Notes: generated by a model not told the origin, from the letters alone. A stretch of DNA of 25,387 bases from Clostridiales bacterium (GCA_004555535.1 SFHU01000038.1:1-25387); one strand, 5' to 3'. Positions 7,560-15,466 are shown, counted from the first letter of the stretch. Made by a program: numbers and translations.

Positions 7560-7605
7560 AACAAAAGACAGAAAGAGGCGCGGCGGAATACATCTCCGCC
7601 GCGCC
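7560..7605 (-). terminator. Terminator of the DUF1540 gene
   Basis: On the - strand GGCGCGGCGGA (7605-7595) pairs with TCCGCCGCGCC (7587-7577), an 11-bp stem with a 7-base loop, followed by TCTTTCTGTCTTTTG. Confidence 0.75.
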
Positions 7606-7610
7606 CGCGC

Positions 7611-7772
7611 TCATTTGTGGCAGCCGCACTCGTAGGAGCCGCACATGCTCTCGTCGCACTTGCCGGAATGGCAGTCGCAGTTCGGGCGCACGTTGATGGC
7701 ATCCAGACGGCAGGTGTTCCTGTCGCTGTGATGGCGGCAGGTTTCCACAGAGCAATGGATGGTCTGGTTCAT
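7611..7772 (-). CDS. DUF1540-type Cys-rich small protein
   Basis: 53 residues beginning MNQTIHCSVETCRHHSDRNT and continuing CRLDAINVRPNCDC. Eleven evenly spread Cys residues and the end pattern CGSYECGC match the DUF1540 layout seen in clostridial small proteins (CxxxxCxH...C.L..I.V....C...C..F). Family knowledge: function unknown, with metal binding or a spore-related role often suspected. GGAGGG lies 7 bases before the ATG and a strong terminator follows the stop, so it is a real short gene even though it is very small. It lies downstream of the TetR operon, separated by about 150 bases. Confidence 0.8.
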   Translation of the reverse strand: MNQTIHCSVETCRHHSDRNTCRLDAINVRPNCDCHSGKCDESMCGSYECGCHK

Positions 7773-7840
7773 GATGTTTCCCTCCATCAAGCAAGATTCT
7801 GAGCCCGAATTCAGCGCAAGCTGTCTGCCCGGCCTTTTGG

Positions 7841-7868
7841 GAAAAGCGCGCGGGCCGGCAGCCGGCCC
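7841..7868 (-). terminator. Possible terminator of the exporter/TetR operon
   Basis: On the - strand GGGCCGG (7868-7862) pairs with CCGGCCC (7858-7852) with a 3-base loop. Six bases later comes CTTTTCCC. It is a weak T-tract, so efficiency is uncertain. Confidence 0.4.
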
Positions 7869-7922
7869 TGAACGCGGGCTCAGCGATATTGTGTCCGGAG
7901 GCGGGAAGAATATGCGCGATGC

Positions 7923-8504
7923 TCAAACGACGAGCTTGTCGCAGGCGCTTTGAACGAGCACGCGCAGGGCGGGAAAGAACGCTTCGCCGATGTCCTGAAT
8001 GTTCAGGATGGAGAGATAGAGCACCTGGATGACGGAGAGCACGACGTCGTCCGGCGCGGCAAAGCGGATGCCGGCGGCGCAGAGCGCCTCGAAGATGCTG
8101 CGGGAGGAGGCGAGATAATGCGCCTTGGCCTCCTGGCCGGGGATGATCGCCGCGAGCTGGGGCAGATCCTCGCGCAGGAACCGCGCAATGCCCAGCCGGT
8201 GGATCTCCTCAAAGCAGGAGAGCACCATCGCGGCGGCGCGCTCCTTGCTGCCTGAATCGCTGCGGGAGAGCGTCTCGACGGCCTTTTGCAGCACCTGCTG
8301 CTCCCAGCGCGCGGCGACCTCGAGGAAGAGGAGCTCCTTGCTGTCGTAAAACTTGTAGAAGGAGGATTTGGAGATACCCGCCTCGGAGGTCAGCGTGTCC
8401 AGAGATGTGCGCTCCGGGCCATCGTCGATGGCGTGGCGGCAAGCGCTTTCAAGGAGACTGGCGCGGATGGCTTCCCGCTGCTGCGCTGTAAAAGGCTGAG
8501 CCAT
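7923..8504 (-). CDS. TetR-family transcriptional regulator
   Basis: 193 residues. The N-terminal TetR_N helix-turn-helix (about residues 10-58) shows AIRASLLESACRHAID..., then TSLDTLTSEAGISKSSFYKF and YDSKELLFLEV, the typical recognition-helix pattern. The C-terminal helical domain would bind an inducer. The ATG at 8504 has AAGGGA just upstream; the in-frame ATG at 8531 lacks a site. It is the last gene of the ABC-exporter operon and probably represses it by binding the palindrome at 12756-12783. The inducer is unknown; such regulators commonly sense the exporter's substrate. Confidence 0.88.
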   Translation of the reverse strand: MAQPFTAQQREAIRASLLESACRHAIDDGPERTSLDTLTSEAGISKSSFYKFYDSKELLFLEVAARWEQQVLQKAVETLSRSDSGSKERAAAMVLSCFEEIHRLGIARFLREDLPQLAAIIPGQEAKAHYLASSRSIFEALCAAGIRFAAPDDVVLSVIQVLYLSILNIQDIGEAFFPALRVLVQSACDKLVV

Positions 8505-8583
8505 AGCGTTCCCTTCTTTTCTTTGAAGCATCCGCGCGCCGCAACGCCGGGCGCTCCGTGGTTACCTGGGGAGTCCATGCCGT

Positions 8584-9621
8584 TTACGGGATCGTGACGG
8601 TCGCGTTCATGCCCGGCAGGAGCGTCTTGCCCGCGGGCAGCGTGATGCGCACGTCGTAATAGGTGGCGTTCTGGCGGGTGATGCCGACCGGGCGGATTTC
8701 CGTGACCGTGCCGGAGAAGGTTTCGCCCGCGTAGGCGTCCAGCGTGAAGCTGAGCGTCGTGCCCACGGAGATGGCGGAAAAGTCGAGCTCGTCGACCTCG
8801 GCACTCAGCTCGAGCTTCGTCAGGTCCGCGATTTCGCACAGCAGCTGGCCGCGATAGACCTGCGCGCCGGAGACGGTGCTCAGCGACGTGACCGCGCCGC
8901 TCACGGGAGCGGTCAGCGTCAGCGGGACGTCCTTCGCGCTCTGGCCGTCGATGACCTCAAAGAGCAGATCGCCGACGGAGACGGTGTCGCCCGCCTTGAC
9001 ATGCACGGCGGCGATGCGGCCCTCCGCCGCGACGCTGATGTCCGCATAGCGCGTCACGCGGCCGCGGCCGGTCTCGCTGTCGGAGGGGGTGCCGCTCTCG
9101 CGGTAGCAGCGGACGGTGTCGCCGACGTCAAAGCTGCCGGTCAGGATATCGACGTTGTAGGCGTTGCCGGAGACGGAGGTGACGATGCCGGTGCCCTTCT
9201 CGCTGCCGCACTTGAGGTAGAGCGTCTCACCGGCGTGGAGGTAGCGGTTTTCGTCATCGTCGTAGGCCTGAGAATTGTCCGCGGCGACGTAGAGCGCGTG
9301 CGTCGGCTCGATGACGGCGAGGGAGCCGTAATGCGCGATGACGCCGGAGGCATCGTCGCCCGCCTTGGCAAAGACGGCGGAGACTGTGCCGCTCTGCGTG
9401 GCATAGACGGGCACGGTGTCCATCGCAAAGAGCGTGTCGCCCGCGGCGACCTCGTCACCAGCCGTCAGGTCGAAGGCCAGCAGCGTGCCGGAGAAGGGCG
9501 CGGTGATCTTGGCGGTTTCCGGGGCGACGATGACGGCGTTGGCCGTCGCGCCCAGCGCGCAGGCGGCGCTGAACGTGAGTACGAGCAGCAGGGCGGCGAA
9601 GGAGAGAAGCTTGGTTTTCAT
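8584..9621 (-). CDS. Membrane-fusion (HlyD/MacA-type) adaptor of an ABC exporter
   Basis: 345 residues. An N-terminal hydrophobic signal/anchor segment (LLSFAALLLVLTFSAACALG) is followed by two biotinyl-lipoyl-like half-motifs. One is near residues 38-75 (ITAPFSGTLLAFDLTAGDEV) and one near 205-265 (GRIAAVHVKAGDTVSVGDLL; LTAPVSGAVTSL), with a C-terminal beta-barrel ending TLPAGKTLLPGMNATVTIP. This is the layout of periplasmic-adaptor proteins; in Gram-positives they sit outside the membrane next to MacB-type permeases. The region between the halves (about 105-190) is an SH3-like insertion rather than a long coiled coil. A Cys follows the hydrophobic segment but the lipobox is imperfect. GGAAATCGCT precedes the ATG. 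It lies between permease and TetR genes in one operon. Confidence 0.85.
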   Translation of the reverse strand: MKTKLLSFAALLLVLTFSAACALGATANAVIVAPETAKITAPFSGTLLAFDLTAGDEVAAGDTLFAMDTVPVYATQSGTVSAVFAKAGDDASGVIAHYGSLAVIEPTHALYVAADNSQAYDDDENRYLHAGETLYLKCGSEKGTGIVTSVSGNAYNVDILTGSFDVGDTVRCYRESGTPSDSETGRGRVTRYADISVAAEGRIAAVHVKAGDTVSVGDLLFEVIDGQSAKDVPLTLTAPVSGAVTSLSTVSGAQVYRGQLLCEIADLTKLELSAEVDELDFSAISVGTTLSFTLDAYAGETFSGTVTEIRPVGITRQNATYYDVRITLPAGKTLLPGMNATVTIP

Positions 9622-9657
9622 AGCGATTTCCTTTCTTCCATGTCGATTGGGCAGTGA

Positions 9658-11967
9658 TTACTCTACGGATTTAAGCGCTTCGACCATGTCGATCTTTTTG
9701 ACCTTACGGGTGAGCAGAAGCTGGAGCAGGTAGGAGAAGCAGAACGTGATCGCGCAGGCGATGAGCACGGACTGCAGCGCCGGCGCGCCGGGATAGTAAC
9801 CGGATTCCGGCTCGCAGGAGTGCAGGATCACGTCCGTGAGCAGGATGCCCGGGGCGACGCCCAGCAGCACGCCGAGCGTGGAGATGATGTTGTTCTCCCG
9901 CAGGATCAGCTTGCGGATCTCCTTCTGATGATAGCCCAGCACCTTGAGCGTCGCGTATTCGCGCGTGCGCTCGACGAAGTTCATCAGGCCCATGTTGTAG
10001 CAGATGACGAACGCCAGCGCCAGCGCGATGCCCGTGAGCAGCGTGAAGACGGAGGAGAGCGTGTCGAGCATCCAGAGCATGTCCTGAATCTGTTCGGCGG
10101 GGTAGTCGATGCTGTCGACCTCGTCCATGTCCTCAAGCAGCGAGAGGCAGCTTTCGCTCGGGCCCAGCAGCTGGATCGCCGTGGGCGTGAAATCGCCCTT
10201 GCGCTGGGCCTCCCAGGTGGAGCGGTTCAGGTAGACGCCCTGGGAGACGTTGTTACTCACGATCTGCCCCACGACCATCGTCAGCGGCTCGTCGTCGCCG
10301 GGCAGGTAAAGGCGGATGGTGTCGCCCAGGCTGATGCCCAGCGTTTTGGTGAGCTTGTAGGTCACGGCGGCGGTGCCGGGCTGGATGCTGACGAACGTCT
10401 CATGCTCGCCCAGGTGCTGGAGCGTCTGATCGTCCTCGAGCACGGTCATCATCACAGTGCGGGTGCCGCCATCCGCGCGCAGGGAGATCGACTGCTCCAT
10501 CACGCATTCGACGGTGTCGGCCTCCAGGCGGCGCTCATAGCTCTCCGCCGTGCCGACCTCGCCCTTGAGATTCGCGCGCACGTCGTAGGAGAGCGTTCCC
10601 GTGTAGTAGTTGACGCTCATCGCGGTGACGGAATCCTGCAGACCCAGCGAGGTGATGATCAGCATGTTGCAGCACAGCAGGCCGACCAGCGACATCAGCG
10701 TGCGCAGCTTGTTGCGCATCAGGTTGCGCGTGATCATCTTGGCATTGAAGCTGAAGCGGGACCAGAGGAAGGTCATCCGCTCGAGCAGGATGCGCTTGCC
10801 GTCCTTGGGCGGCTTGGGCCGCAGCAGCGCGGCGGTCGTCTCCTGCGCGGCCTTGTGATAGGAGAAGAGCATGATGCACACGCTCATGATCACGCTCAGC
10901 GCCGTCATGATCCACGCAGGGACAGAGATCGGCGGCACGAGCTGATAGGGCATCTCGTTCTGGCCGATGAGCGCGTCCCAGAGGAAGAAGGGTAGCGTGT
11001 AGTGGCCGATGAGCGTGCCCAGCACCGCGCCGATCAGGGACGGCGCAATCGCGTAGGAGAGATAGTGGTTCTTGATCTGGCGTGCGGAGAAGCCCAGGGC
11101 GCTGAGCGTACCCATCTGCAGGCGCTGGTTGTCGATCATGCGCGAAAGCGTCGTCATGACGATCAGCGCCGCGACGGCGTAGGCCAGAATCGGGAAGATC
11201 AGCGTCATGTTTTCAAACATCTGCGCGTCGTTGTTGGCGCGCGCGGTGCTCGAATGGGACGTGCGGTCCACGACCAGCGCGTCGGGAAGCGCCTCCTCGA
11301 TGGCGCCGCGCACGGTGTCGCTGTCCGCGCCCTCCTCAAGCATGGCGACGATCTGCGTCAGCGGCAGCTCGCGCATGGCGCAGGAATTGATCAGAATGTA
11401 GCCGTAGGCGTTCGGGTCGGCGACGATGCCGTCGGAGACGACGATGTATTCCGGGCTGACGGCGATGCCGCGGATGAGGAACGTGTATTCCTGCCCGGAG
11501 AGCTTGACGGTGATGCGGTCGCCCAGCGACAGGCCGTGCGCCTGCGCGAAGCGTTCCTCGACGAGGCAGCCGCGCTTGTCGGCGATATCCAGCAGCTCGC
11601 CCTCGCGCAGCAGTGGGGCGTTGATGTCCATCTCCCCGTCGTAGGCGGTGACGCTGACGCTGGCGTCGCCCTCGAGCGTCGTCTCCAGGTCGGCGCTGGC
11701 GCGGGCGCGCACGGCGGCAATGCCATCGACACCGGAAACCTTGTCCAGACTGGTCCGGTCGACGCCGGCGGGCAGCGTCACCCAGAAATCGGCGAGGTTG
11801 TTCTCCTCGTAGTAGGTGTCGAGCGTGGTGCGCGTCATGCGCGCCGTGCCGTCGAGCGCGGCAAAGGCGAACGTGCCCAGCGCACACAGGGCAATGATCG
11901 AAAGAAACTGCATCGCCGCCCGGGACATGTCCCGGTAGAGCTTCTTTCGAAGGGTGTTCTTTACCAT
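9658..11967 (-). CDS. FtsX/MacB-type ABC transporter permease, large two-unit form
   Basis: 769 residues from the ATG at 11967. A basic N-terminus (MVKNTLRKKLYRDMSRAAMQ) precedes a first membrane helix, then a ~200-residue extracytoplasmic domain, a three-helix FtsX block around residues 250-400, a second membrane helix near 435, a second extracytoplasmic domain and a final three-helix FtsX block. The last block carries the conserved TREYATLKVLGYHQKEIRKLI motif. This double layout is usual for Firmicutes exporters of antimicrobial peptides or lipids and for MacB-like complexes. The start overlaps the ATPase stop by 7 bases, implying coupled translation. Longer upstream extension of the frame is a shadow of the ATPase gene. 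Confidence 0.92.
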   Translation of the reverse strand: MVKNTLRKKLYRDMSRAAMQFLSIIALCALGTFAFAALDGTARMTRTTLDTYYEENNLADFWVTLPAGVDRTSLDKVSGVDGIAAVRARASADLETTLEGDASVSVTAYDGEMDINAPLLREGELLDIADKRGCLVEERFAQAHGLSLGDRITVKLSGQEYTFLIRGIAVSPEYIVVSDGIVADPNAYGYILINSCAMRELPLTQIVAMLEEGADSDTVRGAIEEALPDALVVDRTSHSSTARANNDAQMFENMTLIFPILAYAVAALIVMTTLSRMIDNQRLQMGTLSALGFSARQIKNHYLSYAIAPSLIGAVLGTLIGHYTLPFFLWDALIGQNEMPYQLVPPISVPAWIMTALSVIMSVCIMLFSYHKAAQETTAALLRPKPPKDGKRILLERMTFLWSRFSFNAKMITRNLMRNKLRTLMSLVGLLCCNMLIITSLGLQDSVTAMSVNYYTGTLSYDVRANLKGEVGTAESYERRLEADTVECVMEQSISLRADGGTRTVMMTVLEDDQTLQHLGEHETFVSIQPGTAAVTYKLTKTLGISLGDTIRLYLPGDDEPLTMVVGQIVSNNVSQGVYLNRSTWEAQRKGDFTPTAIQLLGPSESCLSLLEDMDEVDSIDYPAEQIQDMLWMLDTLSSVFTLLTGIALALAFVICYNMGLMNFVERTREYATLKVLGYHQKEIRKLILRENNIISTLGVLLGVAPGILLTDVILHSCEPESGYYPGAPALQSVLIACAITFCFSYLLQLLLTRKVKKIDMVEALKSVE

Positions 11968-12662
11968 GCGATGTCCTCCACTCGCGCGGGATGCTCGCAT
12001 TGCTCGATCGACTCGATCCCGCCGTTTTTGACGCGGATGACCCGGTTGCCCAGCGGAGCGATCATCGCGTTGTGCGTGATGATGACGACGGTCGCGTTGT
12101 GCGTGCGGCAGACGTCCGTGAGCAGCGAGAGCACCTGCACGCCGGTCTTGCTGTCCAGCGCGCCCGTCGGCTCGTCGCACAGAAGCAGCGCAGGGTTCTT
12201 GCACAGCGCGCGGGCGATGGACACGCGCTGCTGCTCGCCGCCGGAGAGCTGGGCCGGGAAGTTGTTCAGGCGCTCGCCCAGGCCGACCTGCTCCATGACC
12301 CTGCGCGGGTCGAGCGCGTCCCTGCAGACCTGCCGCGCGAGCTCGACGTTTTCAAGCGCCGTCAGGTTGGGCATCAGGTTGTAGAACTGGAAGACGAAGC
12401 CGACGTCCGTGCGGCGGTACTCAGTGAGCTGCGGACCGCGCAGGCCGGTGATCTCCTTGCCGCCGACGGTGATCTTGCCGCTGGTGGCCTTGTCCATGCC
12501 GCCCAGCAGGTTGAGGATCGTCGTCTTGCCCGCGCCCGAGGGGCCGAGCACGACGCAGAACTCGCCCTTCTCGATGGAGAAGCTCACGTTATCCACCGCT
12601 TTGACCACGGTGTCTCCGGTCGGATAGTATTTGCAGACGTTTTCAAATGTGATGTAGCCCAC
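11961..12662 (-). CDS. MacB/LolD-type ABC transporter ATP-binding protein
   Basis: 233 residues from a GTG start preceded by GGAGG (7-base spacing). Walker A GPSGAGKT (residues 40-47), Q-loop FVFQFYN (Q92), signature LSGGEQQR (139-146), Walker B LLLCDEPTGALD (159-170) and the H-loop VIITHN are all intact. The DEPTGALDS form is typical of the LolD/MacB/FtsE branch, whose members power mechanotransmission rather than classical substrate import. First gene of the operon: ATPase, permease, adaptor, TetR. The 5' leader contains a CGGTCA-AATG-TGACCG hairpin (12686-12701) about 10 bases upstream of the ribosome site. Confidence 0.94.
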   Translation of the reverse strand: MGYITFENVCKYYPTGDTVVKAVDNVSFSIEKGEFCVVLGPSGAGKTTILNLLGGMDKATSGKITVGGKEITGLRGPQLTEYRRTDVGFVFQFYNLMPNLTALENVELARQVCRDALDPRRVMEQVGLGERLNNFPAQLSGGEQQRVSIARALCKNPALLLCDEPTGALDSKTGVQVLSLLTDVCRTHNATVVIITHNAMIAPLGNRVIRVKNGGIESIEQCEHPARVEDIAW

Positions 12663-12723
12663 GGGGAACCTCCTTGCGGCTTGCACGGTCAAATGTGACC
12701 GGAAGGTGAAAACAAAGTGACGG

Positions 12724-12812
12724 TTTTGTTTTTACGATGGGGAAAAGAAAACGGGTAAAAACAAAACCCGGGATTTGTTTTTATTATACGGCGCACCGGG
12801 AGCCGCTGTCAA
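12724..12812 (-). promoter_or_regulatory. Operon promoter overlapped by a 28-bp palindromic operator
   Basis: On the - strand TTGACA (12812-12807), an 18-base spacer and TATAAT (12788-12783) form a near-consensus promoter. A 28-bp near-perfect palindrome (12756-12783: arms TAAAAACAAA and TTTGTTTTTA around CCCGGG, with one mismatched pair) begins at the last -10 base and covers the expected start point. A third half-site (12724-12734, TTTTGTTTTTA on the + strand) lies further into the leader and could also pair with the neighbouring half in RNA. Most likely this is the binding site for the TetR protein encoded at the operon's end. Confidence 0.7.
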
Positions 12813-12956
12813 TACGGATTGCGCGCAAAAGGACTGACCGGCGGGGATTTGCCCCGGTTGAGCGGGAATCAACCACGGCACGCTTGTGCGCTGCGCCTGC
12901 GCCGTGATCAGATGGGGCAGACGCGGGAGATGCGGACACGAGAGGAGATATGCAAG

Positions 12957-13219
12957 ATGAACCTGAATGAGAACATGGGCAGGGCGATCACGCGGAGGCA
13001 GAGCGCCTCTGGGACAGCATCGCGCAGATCTGCATGATCCTCGGGGACGACGAGGGCGCGATTGAGGCCTATGAGCACGTCGTCGCGATCCTGCGGGAGG
13101 ACTGGGGTATCACGGAGGGCGAGACGGTCGAGGGCTGCCGGCAGAACATCGCGCAGCTGCGCCAAAGCGGGCCGGGAAGGCAAAATGAGAAAAACACGCC
13201 AAAGTTGAAGGAAAGTTGA
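12957..13219 (+). pseudogene. TPR-like small protein, frameshifted near its start
   Basis: A good site (GAGGAG, about 10 bases before the ATG at 12957) begins MNLNE, but the frame then ends in noise at 13037. From 12971 another frame reads EHGQGDHAEAERLWDSIAQI followed by CMILGDDEGAIEAYEHVVAI and LREDWGITEGETVEGCRQNI, which looks like a tetratricopeptide-type helical hairpin and ends at 13219. A single missing base around 12970 would join both into an ~87-residue protein. Translation from the internal ATG at 13034 is possible but lacks a ribosome site. I recall similar short TPR proteins in clostridia without a set function. The promoter motif of the next gene overlaps its 3' end. Confidence 0.5.
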
Positions 13220-13236
13220 AACCTCTCCCGTATTCT
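13204..13236 (+). promoter_or_regulatory. Tandem GTTGAA repeats with TATTCT upstream of the response regulator
   Basis: GTTGAA occurs at 13204 and 13215, an 11-bp period typical of OmpR/PhoB-type regulator sites, and TATTCT (13231-13236) follows the second GTTGAAA by exactly 9 bases. No normally spaced -35 is present, which fits an activator-dependent promoter. Confidence 0.45.
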
Positions 13237-13303
13237 ATGGAGGGGAGACAGAATGCCGGAGGAAGGGCATCCGCTCCCATACCTATGGAGAAGAGGGAGA
13301 CAT

Positions 13304-13975
13304 GTGACGATCCTGATTGTGGAGGACGAGCCGGACATCCGCGCGATGCTTGGCGACTATCTGACGGGCGAGGGCTACGCCGTCCTGACCGCCGCGACGG
13401 GGCGGGAGGCCATCGACTGCGCGCGGCGTTTGCCGGATCTGATCCTGCTGGACATCGGCCTGCCGGATATGGACGGCCTGGAGGTCTGCCGCCTGCTGCG
13501 GGACCACCTGCCCTGCCCGATCCTCTTTCTGACAGCCCGCATCGAGGAGGCGGACAAGCTGCAGGGCTTTGCCGCGGGCGGCGACGACTACATCCTCAAG
13601 CCGTTCAGCCTGCGGGAGCTGGGCGCACGCGTGCAGGCCCATCTGCGCCGCGAGACGCGCGCCAGAAGCCGCACACAGGTGCGCTTTGACCAGGGGCTTG
13701 TGATCGATTACGGCCGGCGGATGCTCTATGCGGGGGAGCAGACGCTCGAGCTGCCAAAGAAGGAATTCGACATTGTCGCGCTGCTCTCGACGCATCCGGG
13801 CCAGGTCTTTGACCGGGAGCGCATCTACGAGGCTGTATGGGGACTCGACGGCGTGGGCGACAGCGCCGTCGTCAGCGAGCACGTCCGCCGCATCCGTGCG
13901 CGGCTCGATGCCGCGAGCTGCGCCGGGATGATCGAAACGGTGTGGGGAGTGGGATACCGATGGGCAAAAAGGTAA
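13304..13975 (+). CDS. OmpR/PhoB-family response regulator
   Basis: 223 residues from GTG at 13304. The receiver domain begins MTILIVEDEPDIRAMLGDYL, with phospho-acceptor Asp50 in LILLDIGLPDMDG and the conserved Lys in YILKPFSLREL. A winged-helix DNA-binding domain follows (about residues 125-221: LPKKEFDIVALLSTHPGQVF, IYEAVWG, ...VSEHVRRIRARLD, ETVWGVGYRW). The GTG start gives the normal family N-terminus; an in-frame ATG at 13253 has a stronger GGAGGGGAG site and would add 17 residues, so the start is uncertain. Its 3' end overlaps the kinase gene by 16 bases. Direct repeats upstream suggest autoregulation. Confidence 0.92.
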   Translation: MTILIVEDEPDIRAMLGDYLTGEGYAVLTAATGREAIDCARRLPDLILLDIGLPDMDGLEVCRLLRDHLPCPILFLTARIEEADKLQGFAAGGDDYILKPFSLRELGARVQAHLRRETRARSRTQVRFDQGLVIDYGRRMLYAGEQTLELPKKEFDIVALLSTHPGQVFDRERIYEAVWGLDGVGDSAVVSEHVRRIRARLDAASCAGMIETVWGVGYRWAKR

Positions 13976-15243
13976 GCGGGAAGCCGGCCGCTCCCCGGCA
14001 TACCGGAAAGCGGCGGCGACGCCCGGGCCGCTGGAGCCGCTGGATCGCGCGCCTGCCGCTGCGCCGCGCGCTGTTTGTGTATGTGCTGCTCTTCACGCTG
14101 GCGGCGCTCGGGCTGATTCTGGGCACCGGCCTGCTGTGCGAGCCGGTCAAGGACGATCTGATCGCGCAGAGCTGGGTGCGCGTGGCCTCGGACGACGGGC
14201 GCGTCGTGCTGCGCACCTACAAGGCCTTTATGAATGCCTCGGCGCTGACCCTGGAGGGGGAGGAGCTGCGCTATGAGCTGGTGATGAACTCCGACATGGA
14301 CGCGCGCTACGAGCTGCTCAGCATGATCGAAGGGTTCAGCCTGTTTGTCTGGCCGCTGCTGTGCATGGCGCTGGCGGCGCGGGCGTTCTACCGGCGCAAG
14401 CTGCGCGAGCCGCTGGGCGTGCTGCGCGAGGCGGCGCAGCGCATCGGCGAAAATGACCTCGACTTCTCCGTCCGCTATGACGCGCCCGACGAGATGGGCA
14501 GGCTCTGTGCGGATTTCGAGCGGATGCGCGCGCAGGTGCTCGAGCATGAGCGTTCGATGTGGCGCGCAATGGAGGAGCGGCGCAGGCAGACTGCCGCCCT
14601 CAGCCACGACCTGCGCACGCCGCTGACCGTGCTCAAGGGCGAGGCGGAGCTGCTGGAGGACGGGCTTTCCGCGATGCCGCCGGAGCGGGCGAAGCAGACG
14701 GTTTCGACCATGCGCGGGCATATCCTGCGGATGGAGCGCTACGTCGAGGGCCTGGGCGAGATCCGGCGGCTGGAGGATGTGCAGGTACGCCGGGAGCGCG
14801 TCGTCCTGGAGGTGCTGGGCGCGCGGCTTCGGGAGACGGGCGCGATGCTGGCCGCCGGGCAGGGGAAGGCCTTTGCCCTGGAGGCGGAGGAGCCGCTCGG
14901 CCTCGTGATGGCGGATACGCAGCTCGTCGAGCGCGTGTTTGACAACCTGGCCGCCAACGCGCTGCGCTACGCCAGTGCGCGCGTGGAGGCCAAGCTCGCC
15001 GTGCGGGAGGGACGGCTCATCCTGACCGTGCGGGACGACGGGCGCGGCTTCTCCGAAAACGCGCTGCTGCACGCGGACGAGCCGTTCTTCAGCGAGGAGA
15101 AGACCGGCGCGCAGGGCCATCTCGGCCTCGGGCTCAACGTCGCGCGGGTGCTCTGCGAGCGTTGCGGCGGCGCGCTCACGCTTTGCAACGTCCCGGAGGG
15201 CGGCGCCTGCGTGACGGCGGATTTCGGCTCCTGCGGGGGATAA
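13960..15243 (+). CDS. Membrane sensor histidine kinase (HAMP-HisKA-HATPase)
   Basis: 427 residues. A very basic N-terminus (KRRRRPGRWSRW) precedes membrane helix one (about 37-58). An extracytoplasmic sensor domain of ~65 residues and membrane helix two (about 127-146) follow. Then come a HAMP linker (...LGVLREAAQRIGENDLDFSV), a HisKA domain with AALSHDLRTPLTVLKGEAEL (phospho-acceptor His216) and a HATPase domain with N box DNLAANALRYA, G1 RDDGRGF, F box EPFFSEEKTG and G2 GLGLNVA. GGGGAG lies 10 bases before the ATG within the regulator's coding end. It pairs with the preceding response regulator. The sensor domain is short, as in envelope-stress or antibiotic-sensing kinases; the signal is unknown. 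Confidence 0.93.
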   Translation: MGKKVSGKPAAPRHTGKRRRRPGRWSRWIARLPLRRALFVYVLLFTLAALGLILGTGLLCEPVKDDLIAQSWVRVASDDGRVVLRTYKAFMNASALTLEGEELRYELVMNSDMDARYELLSMIEGFSLFVWPLLCMALAARAFYRRKLREPLGVLREAAQRIGENDLDFSVRYDAPDEMGRLCADFERMRAQVLEHERSMWRAMEERRRQTAALSHDLRTPLTVLKGEAELLEDGLSAMPPERAKQTVSTMRGHILRMERYVEGLGEIRRLEDVQVRRERVVLEVLGARLRETGAMLAAGQGKAFALEAEEPLGLVMADTQLVERVFDNLAANALRYASARVEAKLAVREGRLILTVRDDGRGFSENALLHADEPFFSEEKTGAQGHLGLGLNVARVLCERCGGALTLCNVPEGGACVTADFGSCGG

Positions 15244-15252
15244 GGCTGTACC

Positions 15253-15406
15253 CATTCAAAATGCCTTCATAGGCGCGCAAGCGAGGAAGGGAGTCTGAGG
15301 GATGAAATCCCTCAGGCAGGTTTGGGCGGCAGGCCAAAACCCTAATAGAAACGTAGTTTCAGAGCAGGCTGCGAAGCGGCCTACGATTGAAACGGGTTTA
15401 ATCCGT
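15253..15406. repeat. Cluster of consecutive short hairpins; candidate dispersed repeat or structured RNA
   Basis: Successive inverted repeats, read on the + strand: CATT-CAA-AATG (15253-15263); GCCT-TCAT-AGGC (15263-15274); CGC-GCAA-GCG (15274-15283); a perfect 9-bp stem with loop GAA (15295-15315); GGTTTGG with CCAAAACC, one bulge (15319-15341); GAAAC-GTA-GTTTC (15348-15360); AGGCTGC-GAA-GCGGCCT with one G-U pair (15366-15382); and ACGGG-TTTAA-TCCGT with one G-U pair (15392-15406). Eight hairpins in about 150 bases, several with GAA or GNRA-type loops, is far above what the flanking DNA shows. It could be a dispersed non-coding repeat (MITE/REP-like) or an RNA. I cannot name a family. Confidence 0.5.
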
Positions 15407-15466
15407 GAAGCAAAATTTGGACGCTGATTCGAATAAAACAAACGGTTTCTGATCATCAGGAAAAAA

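Noticed and set aside
9820..12384. Long + strand open frames opposite the permease and ATPase genes
   Set aside because: Antisense shadows of GC-rich genes: low-complexity Arg/Asp/His/Gln-rich translations with no ribosome sites or family resemblance.
12876..12906. CACGGC...GCCGTG inverted repeat upstream of the TPR-like ORF
   Set aside because: Short arms in GC-rich DNA and no promoter nearby; likely chance.
13253..13303. 17-residue N-terminal extension of the OmpR-type regulator
   Set aside because: A strong ribosome site exists, but receiver domains start at the M-ILIVED position. Kept as an alternative start only.
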